Program-made: the position numbers and the translations under genes
Notes under the pieces: generated by a model
Seen by the model: only the letters and a program-made list of their open reading frames with translations
What the model was told of the DNA's origin: nothing
Databases searched by the model: none
In this document: positions 36,300 through 45,586 of the stretch, piece after piece
How positions within the stretch are numbered: the first letter of the stretch is position 1
Layout: the number at the start of each line of letters is the position of its first letter
Source: Ectocarpus siliculosus
Lineage: Eukaryota; Sar; Phaeophyceae; Ectocarpales; Ectocarpaceae
Direction: 5' to 3'
Assembly (NCBI GenBank): GCA_000310025.1
Contig: FN648702.1
Location: forward strand, 1 to 64,000
Length of the DNA stretch: 64,000 bases

Positions 36300-38239
36300 G
36301 GCTAAATCAACGAACTCATGCTTCCAGGCCAAAAAGGTAATGGGGGGGGGGGACTCTAACCTGGGGGAAAAACTCATATCGTTCAAACATTCTTCCACAG
36401 AAAGAACTATGAGATGCCGCCTTCTGACATATTTCATAGTCCAACGTAGCATACTCGTCTGATACAGAAACCCACCCACAGAAGGGCGGGCGCGTTGCAG
36501 TCCTGGAATGGCAGATTCATTCGTTGTTTGACCCGAGAAGACCATCCCCCCCTCTTGCGAGGCTGGACTACATGTACATAAAAAAATGTACTTTAGGTCA
36601 CCTGCATACAGTAGTCACGGCCACACACACACAGGCTCACCACCTCCTACAAGAACAAGCTCAGAAATTCCACAAGAAAAAAAATGTGAAACACCGTGAG
36701 ACATGAGCCCAGCCGCCGATCGGTGTGTTTTTGTCAGTTTTTCAGTCCATGCTGGAGTCATCAGGGAGGGAGAAAGTGCTTTCGAATCTTGCCCATCCCC
36801 ACATTCATTCTTTATGAGTGGGTACATCACTCTAGAAACATTTTTCGTACACATTCGGCCCCAGGTCGCCCCGGTGGTCGTTTAGTAGTTGACGGTGACG
36901 ACGTACAGGAGATCTCGAGAGTTTGATTCGCTCCTGGAGTGAAAATTTCACTCTATTCACTCTGCACTCTGGGATATACCAATAGCCGCTATTATTGTGA
37001 AACACCTTGACTACAATCACACCCACTCGCTCTCAAACTTCAAATATCTTGCTACTTCGACTTCACGGTCGATGAGGGAATGGGATCACTGAATCCCTCT
37101 CGCGACACAAACTAAGGGAAGTCCCGCGGGAGGGAAGGCGGGGCATCAATGCCAAATACAGAAGTGAAAAGAACAAATCAGCTCCGCTGAAAAATACCTG
37201 GTGTAAACTTCTTCCTGTCTGTCTGTGTAGACCCGGGCTGACACAATGCTGACACGTCAAACATTACATTTGCGGATACGTATACTGTAGTACACTGCCA
37301 CCATGAAAGAAAACAAAGCACGTACATGTGAAAATGTGTGCAAATTCGTCATTCCCGAAAAATACTCGAACCCACAACTTTGTTGCTACTGTAGCAGAAT
37401 CCTACAGTAGGTACTGTAGATAAATAAACCGCGCTGGCGCTCCGTGCCCTACGTGGATGTGGCACACAGTCGAGAAAATGTGATCATTCCCGAACAAATG
37501 ATCAGCAAGGAAAACTCCATGTCGTTTGTGTCTACTCTTGTGCATACATCCGCCCAATTCATGCTGGGGAAGCGTCGTTGGGGGGATGGGAGGGATCGCT
37601 GAGTTGTATTGTACGGGGGGAGCGTTGTTCAAGAAACCTAAATTGCATCATTTGTGTATAGTCTAGCAAATAACGGCGTTGGATAATCCAGTGAATTTTG
37701 CCAGTTTATTTCCGTGGTCGGTCGTGGTTATGGTGAAACCTCCTCATTCTCTCAAGATCACTTGGGGGTATGTAGAGGAAAGTTTTTGCTTTTGCGTACA
37801 CATCAACATCCTGGCGCGTGCTCGGGCTCGGTCCATGTGAGTACCGGCCAATCGGCCACATAAATGTACGTCCATGAGTTTGACGCGCTCTAGATAACCA
37901 TTTGTTTTCCGTGAGGCTAGAAACGGTTGTGTTTTGTTCGGCACGCATTGAGGAAAAGTATTCATCCACATTTGTCCCAATGGCAGAGGCGAAGTCAAGC
38001 GAAGAGCTCGTGAAACGCCCATGCGCATAAGTATAGCTCTTTTCCTTGCTTGGTGTCCGCGTGTCCGCATCTCAAACACAGAATCGTCGTACGGCCAAAC
38101 GCAGCTACCTACATATGTGTACCTCGAACCTCCTGTAGATCAACGTGCGAGTCGTGTTTCAGAAAGCGAGCGGAAACTCGGAAGCACAGAAGAAGGGACG
38201 CGTGGCATGTAAAATAACGCATGGCCACGCACAGAGGGT

Positions 38240-38707
38240 CTGCCACACTTTCAACATTTTTCCCGAAACAACCCGTGGGACTGCCATGGGCAGCCCATGG
38301 GTCACCCATGACTCAACCTGCCCGCGGGCAGCCCTTGGGCGACCCATGGGCGACCCATGGGAAGCCCATGGGCGGCCAATGAGAACCCTTCAACCGAACC
38401 AGTGTACCCCTAAGCAATAGATTAACTGCTCTGGAACGGTCACTATAGCGGCTAGTAACGCTAGCACTAACGCTAACCCTATCCCCAAGCCCACACGATA
38501 CGTGCTAGGTTGGCGCTGGTGGCTAAGTTCTAGGTTGATGTAAAGGTGGCCAAGTTCTAGGTTTATATGCCGGTGGCTAAGCTCTAGGTTGAAGTGCCCA
38601 CGGTGGGTACTTCATGGGCCGCCCATGGGCCACTCATGGGCATCCCCATGGGTCACCGATGGGTGTCCTATGGGCGGTTTTTAACAAAAGTGTCAGTAGT
38701 GTGGGAG
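38240..38707. mobile_element. CCCATGGG fold-back repeat, copy B
   Basis: Same plan as copy A: left end CTGCCACACTTTC, clusters of CCCATGGG near both ends, a degenerate telomere-like stretch (38467-38486), three imperfect ~28-base units with AGTTCTAGGTT, and a right end GTGTGGGAG. Its ends are more diverged than those of copy C. Confidence 0.85.
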
Positions 38708-39686
38708 ATTTGGCAAAGAGGAAATATAATGTGGTGGATTCCTGCGGCTTTTCAGTCGCTCTCCGAATCTCGGACAGGTCGCCACAAAGCGACTGCCAGA
38801 TTTCAAGCCTCAAATCTCCTTCGACGAAACCTTAGGTGTCACCCCCACAACCCCCCCGCTGGCTGACACTACAGGCCCAACCTACCTTTCAGATGCAGAT
38901 GTACCATTTTCCTCCACACTGTCCATGACGCCTGGTTGGCGGTGGGCTTACAGTAGTACATCGATGCTCTGGGTGCCAGGGCAGAGTCGCGTGTCCGGCA
39001 TGCAAGGGTGGGCGCCGCCGTCGTGTCACGAACCAGCAGCGGTTTCGGACACTGCAGTATTTGGTCTCATGTTCCGCCATATCCTCACAAACACCCCGTC
39101 GCCGCCGAAACACGAGGTTGCGCCAGTCGCCCAGTATTCCTCGGTCAAAGGCCCTCGATCGACGGCGTACATATCCGACACCAACAATATTGTTGGCGAG
39201 ATATTTTCCGTGGGCCAGGGGATACCGGTGAAACACACAATTCAGATGCAGAGTACTCTCGGGTCGCCCACTTAAATATTGTCGACGGGGGGCAGGGGCG
39301 GCGAACGGGTTCAATTTTCCTCCCTAGTTGCCCTCATCTTTGCCGTGACCGACGTCTCGGGTTCCAGCGGGAAATGTTTGATGTAACGCGCAACAGAAAC
39401 AAGAGACCACTCCACGGGGTGGGGCAGAGGGGCCACCTCGGCGTTGCTCTCTTCGCTACAGAATAATCGACCAGCCGCGGCGGATACCGTTTTGTTTGTG
39501 GAACGAATATATTGCGCTCCCCCCCAACCAGATTTTCTCAACAGATGTATGTATGCGGCCGGCCGGCCGGTGCAACGGTGCATTCTTGGGTTTCTTGGCT
39601 CATAGGGCGGTCTAACGCAGAACACACGTGCGCCGGCTTTCCGCGTTGACCCTTCCACAGGATATTTTTCTTGCACAAGGAAGAGC
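38708..39686. other. Spacer with ambiguous ORFs
   Basis: Around 38889-39314 both strands have open frames (116 residues +, 141 residues -) without recognisable domains, so no gene is called. The last part is the putative promoter and 5' UTR of the gene starting at 39687. A GGCCGGCCGGCC palindrome is seen near 39558. Confidence 0.5.
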
Positions 39687-40820
39687 ATGCGCGGGCAACC
39701 AGCTATGGCAACCAAGGGGCCGCTGTCCCGCTCATCGGCCGGGAGGACGTTTCTGCTTCTTTTCGCTCTCACAACACAAGTGCTACTGCAGCATGCTGGC
39801 GCGACCACAACTTCTTCGTCGGATTGCGGTTTGGACGACTGCCTTGCCGATGACGTGTGCTTCGCGTGCGTGACGGGGGCGGTTGCTGAGGACGCTGTGG
39901 AAGAATACACCGAGTGCCTGTCCACGACCGAGTCGGGCACGACAGACCTCTGCGTGGTGATTTCGGCGGCCGCCTGCTGCCAAGATGCCATTTCCGACAA
40001 CGGCTGCTTCGAAAACGACGATTTCGTTTCGTTCCACGAATGTGCTCTTTCGATCGCCTCACTAGAGATGGACGGTCAGGACGAGTGCACAGCCCTTGCG
40101 TGCAGTGACACTATCAGCAGCAGCAGCAGCAGCGGCAGCGGTGAGGACACGAGCTCCACGACGCCCGCGCCCGCGATGACCACTCCAGCTCCTGCCGCCG
40201 CAACAAGCATATCGACCAGCTCACCCGCGGAGGAGGTGGACACGACATCATCTCCTAGCATCACGGTGGACGGGACGATGGCTCCTACCATGTCGAGGTA
40301 CCTCAGCACAGGTGATGTCTTTACGAGTGACGATCCATGCACGAGCGTCGCGGAACGATGCAACGACGACGAGGACTGCTCCGCGTGCCTTCTCGCGGGA
40401 GTCGACCTCGAAACCGAGTACACGGATTGCCTCACCGCTCTGGCGCCCAACTCTTATTCCGGTGCCACCGAAAGCGCCGTCTGTGACGCGTTCGCTGCAA
40501 CCTTTTGCTGCAACGACCTCGTGTCCGACACGGACTGCTTGGCAGTCGACGTCTACGTGGAGTTCTGGGAGTGCTCGTCGGAGTTCAGGAGCTGCTCGAT
40601 GGACGACGATCTAGCTGCATCATGCGGAGACGATGACGATGGCCTAGACGATGGCGCCTTCGGCGACGAGGACCTCAGCGGGACTGTTGCGACAGGGTAC
40701 TCGAGAGCCGTGCTCGCCCTCGTGCTGCCTGTCTCTTTCTTTGTGGCTTTGCCGCAATATACGGAGGAATTCTTGCCTCCCGTCGCCATCCAGGTCCACC
40801 GCTTGCACGCACTTACGTGA
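39687..40820 (+). CDS. Secreted or membrane-anchored protein with two 12-Cys modules
   Basis: Single open frame of 377 residues. Residues about 18-40 form a signal peptide (TFLLLFALTTQVLL); Met7 is an alternative start. Module 1 spans C47-C139 and module 2 C218-C313, joined by a Ser/Thr/Pro linker likely to be O-glycosylated. Both have the order C, C, C-x2-C, EYTxCL, C-x7-CC, C-x11-C and further Cys. The spacing is shared with module 1 of the protein at 27367-29259. After an acidic run (GDDDDGLDDG) a hydrophobic segment at about 338-355 could be a membrane anchor or, if an unrecognised intron removes the last ~22 residues, a GPI signal. Function is unknown. An intron-free frame is unusual here, so the 3' end is the least certain part. 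Confidence 0.75.
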   Translation: MRGQPAMATKGPLSRSSAGRTFLLLFALTTQVLLQHAGATTTSSSDCGLDDCLADDVCFACVTGAVAEDAVEEYTECLSTTESGTTDLCVVISAAACCQDAISDNGCFENDDFVSFHECALSIASLEMDGQDECTALACSDTISSSSSSGSGEDTSSTTPAPAMTTPAPAAATSISTSSPAEEVDTTSSPSITVDGTMAPTMSRYLSTGDVFTSDDPCTSVAERCNDDEDCSACLLAGVDLETEYTDCLTALAPNSYSGATESAVCDAFAATFCCNDLVSDTDCLAVDVYVEFWECSSEFRSCSMDDDLAASCGDDDDGLDDGAFGDEDLSGTVATGYSRAVLALVLPVSFFVALPQYTEEFLPPVAIQVHRLHALT

Positions 40821-41096
40821 TGCCGTAGGAGGCTGCTACTATCGGTTGCGCTGCCGGGCTGCGCGACCGACTCAATTGCCCATCTTTTCTGTTGCTTTGG
40901 TCCCAGGGTCGCCTAGAGGGGATTGGGGGGAGTTCGTTCGTAACAAAAGCCTGGAGAGTGTTTCGTGACCAAAGTCGCGGGAGACAAGTAAGAGAGACGG
41001 GTCGATCTGGTGTGGTTGGTATGTTTGTGTTGTGGTGGAGTTCTGGGAACATATGTGTGATGCCGTTTGTGTCCGACCCCCCCCTTCGTGTTTGGT

Positions 41097-41574
41097 CTCC
41101 CACACTTTCCACAGTTTTTCCAAACCGCCCATGGGGCACCCATGGGTTGTCCATATGGGAAATGCCCACGGGCAAGCTCGTGGGTAGCCCATGGGCGGCC
41201 CATGGACCGTCAATGAGTGATCTTCGACCAGAACCAGTGTACTCCTAAACAACAGATTATCGGCGTTAGAAGGGGCGAGGAAACGAGGAATAACGCTAAC
41301 GCTAACCCTTACCCTAACCCCAAGACCACACGATACGTGCTAGGTTGGCGCTGGGTGGCTAAGCTCTAGGTTGATGTGCCGATGGCAAAGTTCTAGGTTG
41401 ATACGCTGGTGGCGAAGTTCTAGGTTGAAGCCCACTTCGTGGGCAATCCATGGGCTGCCGATGGGCCCACCCATGAGCAGCTCATGGGCAGTCCATCAAG
41501 TGCCCATGGGCGGCCCATGGGCTGCCAATGGGTGCCCCATGGGCGGTTTAGCAAAACTGCCGGTGGTGTGGGAG
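41097..41574. mobile_element. CCCATGGG fold-back repeat, copy C
   Basis: Best-preserved copy. Left end CTCCCACACTTTCCACAG with CCAAACCGCCCATGGG; right end CCCATGGGCGGTTTAG with ACTGCCGGTGGTGTGGGAG, a clear inverted repeat of about 38 bases. The core contains a telomere-like stretch with several CTAAC/CCCTAA units (41291-41321) and repeats with AGTTCTAGGTTGA. It lies only 277 bases after the stop of the gene at 39687-40820 and could supply its 3' end. Confidence 0.88.
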
Positions 41575-43107
41575 ATTGTTCTTGCTGTACACTGTACGTG
41601 GACGTTCGTTTGCCGGAATACTGGTAGACTACAAGAAAGTACTACGTATATTCGTGTGAAAACAACACAATACCATAAGCGGCTGTATTGTCGTTACGAG
41701 CCACGAGGACGGCGGTTTCATCACATCCCCGCCTCTTCCTGGCCGTTATGTCGCACAGTTACAGTAGACAGACAACCCTTATGCTGTGCAGAGGACAATC
41801 CGACACTACTTACAGTGAAAGTGCTTGTCTTGCAGGATAGGCAGGCCTGTGCCCGTGTTACAACCGAAGGTCAACAAAAAAAATCGTCTACATACGCCTT
41901 TCTTCACCAAGGCGTTGCGCCTACATAGTTGCGCTTCACGGCTGACCCGAGACCCAAAGGCAAACAGACAGAGCGTTTGTCGGGCCTCCCTACCGGTCGT
42001 GTACCCTGAGAATCACACACTGCGACAAAGTCTGTGCATGCATGAACCACCAGCCCGTATTACTCTACGTTGTGGCGCAGCGTGTTCTTCCTCTCCTGCT
42101 GAGACCTCATTGCCCCAAGCATCCCACGCGCAAGTGAGATCCACCAACGCATCGAAATAAAACGTCCTACGTGCTCCGTGTCCCCTTCGTTCCGTTCCAT
42201 GAGGAGGGTGTTTCATTCATCATCCGTTTGCAGCGAATACACATTGTACAATCATCATGGTGCTGGAATGTTTCATAAACGCGCGGGCTTTGCGGCATCT
42301 GGGGGTAGGAAATCATGTGGGCAACATCTTAATACTCAAAGACACGACTAAGGCTGTGTGGACAGGCAATGGGCTGATGTGAGACTATCCGATGAGTCAT
42401 TGGTACCTCCCTCAGTAAGTTGTCGAAAGGTTCACTCAAAAAGCCGACCGACCCATACGGCCGATTTATTTCACTGTAGGTCGTATACAAGTTAATCCCC
42501 CCGCCACAAGCCCGAGCAAGGAGTCGCTCTGCCTTGAGCTTCGTCTTCCAGTCCACCTTCCTTGGCCGAACGTTTTTGGCTGGAGTCGAATACTGGAAAC
42601 GGGCTCCCTACCCCTTCCAACAGACACTCATACTAATGTATATTTCGTCAAGGCCCATCCAATGAAGAAGTGGTGTTCCAACCTCTTGGTGTCTTTATAG
42701 CGGCATTGGATAATCGCACTGACGTGGATGTCTTCCTGAAACAGGAGAGAGTTAGAAATCTCATTGTCCTAAATTTTGTAGTACTATGTTATCGGCACGT
42801 CAGGGAGTGAAACCGCTGTTTGGTGAAGAACATGAAGAACATATACTCAGCACCGCTGCCTGCAGTTCGTTCGTGTTGTGCGATTTTGGCACGGCACCTC
42901 TCTTCCTGCGTATCAGTTCCACCTACTATTACCTGCAGCAAGAAAAACACCACACATTCACAGTACCACTACAGTCACTGAGGTTTTCAGTTGGAAACCT
43001 TGTGAACTCATCTGTCTGTCTCTTCATGGTCGGGGACTGGGCATCTCTGGATTGAAAATGTCGCGAACAATCTGCCAAGGCACGACGAAGCAGTGAATAC
43101 ACGACAG
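41575..43107. other. Spacer without a recognised gene
   Basis: Short ORFs only, none with recognisable features. It ends at the putative left border of the retroelement, where ACGACAG (43101-43107) may be a target-site duplication. Confidence 0.6.
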
Positions 43108-43187
43108 TGTTAAGGAGGACCCGATTCGCAGGGTATCCGTCGATTGACTTTTACCAGAATCGGTACACCTTCGCATATGGCGTCAGC
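43107..43187 (+). repeat. Direct repeat at left end of retroelement, copy 1
   Basis: The first ~66 bases, starting GTGTTAAGGAGGACCCG, are repeated at 43382-43447; similarity continues through TGGCGTCAGCTGG after a 6-base insertion. It may be the start of a 5' LTR or leader; TGGCGTCAGCTGG begins with TGG like a tRNA primer-binding site. Confidence 0.75.
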
Positions 43188-43381
43188 TGGATACTGGTTC
43201 GAATGTCCTTGGGTGCACGTTTTTTCTCCTGACTTGGACATTTTCCCATGGACACAATGTGTGTCAGTCCTGAGAACACCTCTTGGAATCGATCCTATAA
43301 AGAACCTTGTGACACTTCCATCGAATTACCCGTCCTGGCCACAAGAGGTTCCCAGTTGAGGGTAAATTCTGTGGGTGGAGA

Positions 43382-43458
43382 GTGTTAAGGAGGACCCGAT
43401 TCGCAGGGTATCCGTCGATTGACTTTTACCAGAATCGGTACACCTTGGCGTCAGCTGG
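43382..43458 (+). repeat. Direct repeat at left end of retroelement, copy 2
   Basis: Second copy of the repeat at 43107, 275 bases downstream, ending in the same TGGCGTCAGCTGG. The sequence after it differs from that after copy 1, so this is not a simple long tandem duplication. Confidence 0.75.
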
Positions 43459-44090
43459 CATTACACGGTAAGCGGGTGCTGGACGCGGCCTCCACACTGC
43501 TGTGTGTTGTTGTCACGCTTTCTTCACAATCACTGGGTTGTTGGTTATTTGGTCTCACCACCCACGAGAATCTAGACTTAGCCTTCTCTGCTTCTTCTCC
43601 TGTCGAGATGCTGGCTTGCGATGCGTTTGCTAAGCGTCCGTGGGACTGGGACCTTGCGAAGGATACGCGCCTCGGCGGTCATCGCGATGTTGTAGGTGAT
43701 TTTTCCTACGTTCGCCGCCCCTCCCGAGCTATTTTGTCTGCATCGGCGGTCCATGAAGTTATTTCGGTGGCGGACACGCTTTGCATGCAGCAACCGGAGT
43801 TGTTGCCTTTGTGTAGTGGGACTCGAGATGATAGCATGCTTCCCGCGTCCGCTACCACCTCTACTGCATTCATGCCGGCGTACCGGCCGATGTCCGCGGA
43901 TTTCCCTGTGGTGCTCTCCGATTTGACTCCGCTTGTTTCGACGTGGAGAGCGTTGTGTGCACACAAATTGGGTATCAGCCGCCCCACCAGCCTTCCCTCC
44001 ATTTTTCGCAATCACATGGAAATTGTTTTTGGAGCATCATTCACCCTCAAGGCATTTGATTGGAAACCTTTCAACAGCGCAAACCCACAG
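43419..44090 (+). pseudogene. Upstream coding-like frame in the retroelement, frame lost near 44085
   Basis: The frame starting at 43419 reads protein-like sequence (for example DLAFSASSPVEMLACDAF and later STWRALCAHKLG) up to about 44085, after which the natural-looking sequence continues in another frame (AVFARTSAPVAEERRAALRV). This suggests an indel in a former N-terminal ORF that joined the next ORF. No domain recognised. Confidence 0.45.
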
Positions 44091-44493
44091 CGGTCTTTGC
44101 TCGCACTTCGGCACCCGTTGCGGAGGAACGCCGTGCTGCTCTGCGTGTGTTTTGGTCGGACAATCTCGTGTCTCCAGTTAATACTGCTGTGTATGCGTGG
44201 CATGGTGTGCTTTTGGACGCCTTTTCTGCTTGGTTGGATCCGCTTCAACCTCGTGTGCATCAAGCTTTTATCACCGGGCGTATGCTATCCTGTGGGTATC
44301 TCCGTTTTTCGCATGGACCTCGGCTTGCTTCTACCGCGATTACGCCCCGCTTTACTGTTTCCGCTGAAATCGGTTCTGCTGTCGCAACAGCGGTTGGGGG
44401 TGACACATCTGCTGTTGCTGGCCGTTCTGCACTTGTAAAAATCGATAGTAGCTGCCCTTCCTCTGGCCCTGTCTTTTTGAAAAAAGAGAACAC

Positions 44494-45586
44494 CATGTCC
44501 AGCGGCTATGTGGAACTGATGGACGGCAATGAGGAAATCCTCGATTACGAGGCCGAGGGCGAGCCGTCCACCGCGGAGCTGATGGCAGGGGCCGGGACGG
44601 GCGATGAGAGCGAGTCCACTCCAGGCGCGTCCACAGCGGATGACCTGAGGTACAACATCGCCACGGCGGATCCGGCGGACCTGGAACAGGCGTACACCGC
44701 TGGACGGATCTCCCTGCGCGACGTGGTCAGGGCAGCTCGTTTGTCTCCTGGTTCCCCCATTTGCGCTCGCCCTTTCTCGCTCCCGCAGGAAGACACGGTG
44801 ATGCACTTGCCGCAAGATGAGTTCGTCGCCTATCAAGAATTGACCGAGATGTGGCACCGCGGTCTGGCTAGCAAGGTAGCGGCGGCGGAAGAGCGGAAGC
44901 TGCTGGAGGAGCGTGAGGCTGCTCTGGCGGATGATGCGAGGAAGCAGGAGGAGGAGCGTCAGGCTGCTCTGGCGGAGGCTGCGAAGAAGCAGGCGAAGGA
45001 GCGTGAGGCTGCTCTGGCGGAAGCTGCGAGGAAGCAGGAGGAGGAGCGTCAGGCTGCTCTGGCGGAGGCGGCGAGGAAGCAGGAGGAGGAGCGCGAGGCT
45101 GCTCGGACTGCTGCGCAGAAGAAAGCGGAACTAGCGGCGCGTGAGGAGTATGTCCGGGCTGCTAGGGCGAAGCAGGGAGCGCTCCGATCACGGCTGGAGG
45201 ACCTCGAGCACCGGCCGCAAGCTTCAACTTTGCTTTCGCGACCCGCCCATCGTCGTGTCGTGCCCCCTCCCACGCCCCAGGCGGCTCCGGAAGTGGCTGA
45301 TGCTCCCCAGTTTTCTGTGACGCTGGGTGGGCCGGCCGGGGATGCCGACGGCGCGTCGGACGACGAAGCCGAGGAGTACAGGTTTCACGCGGAAGACACA
45401 GCGTTCCTGTCCCGTCCCCTTTCCACGCCCACTCACGTGATCACCTTCCATGATGCTGATCGAACTAGTGCCCTTTTTGCGTGGGCTGGCCTCCAACAAA
45501 TTGTGCGTGACCGCTGTCCCGATTCTTATACAGACATTTGTTGGTTTTGCACATCTTGTATCGAGTCCATTCCTCGACCAGCTTGA
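44494..45586 (+). CDS. Retroelement ORF1: acidic N-terminus and coiled coil
   Basis: Starts at an ATG in favourable context (AACACCATGTCC), though the frame is open further upstream. After an acidic start it has a charged coiled coil built from about four 15-residue units (45-base repeats) of the type AALAEAARKQEEERQ between about 44900 and 45110. The C-terminal part ends in a frame that overlaps the next ORF by 137 bases. It is probably the N-terminal part of gag (assembly domain) expressed with ORF2 by frameshifting, or separated from it by mutation. No homologue recognised. Confidence 0.6.

Larger units (their letters stand above)
33535..38239. other. Gene-poor region with simple repeats
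   Basis: No ORF with a recognisable domain. It contains a 38-base tandem duplication at 34523-34598 and C/G palindromic runs at 35380-35410, 35686-35717 and 36204-36299. An ORF at 34456-35001 (+) crosses the duplication but shows no protein-like features beyond a basic region, and I do not call it. Confidence 0.6.

Noticed and set aside
38889-39314. Overlapping ORFs of 116 (+) and 141 (-) residues
   Set aside because: No motif, signal peptide or splice evidence on either strand.
43144-43359. 71-residue ORF between the two direct repeats at the left end of the retroelement
   Set aside because: It shares its first residues with the ORF at 43419 only because of the direct repeat and has no other support.
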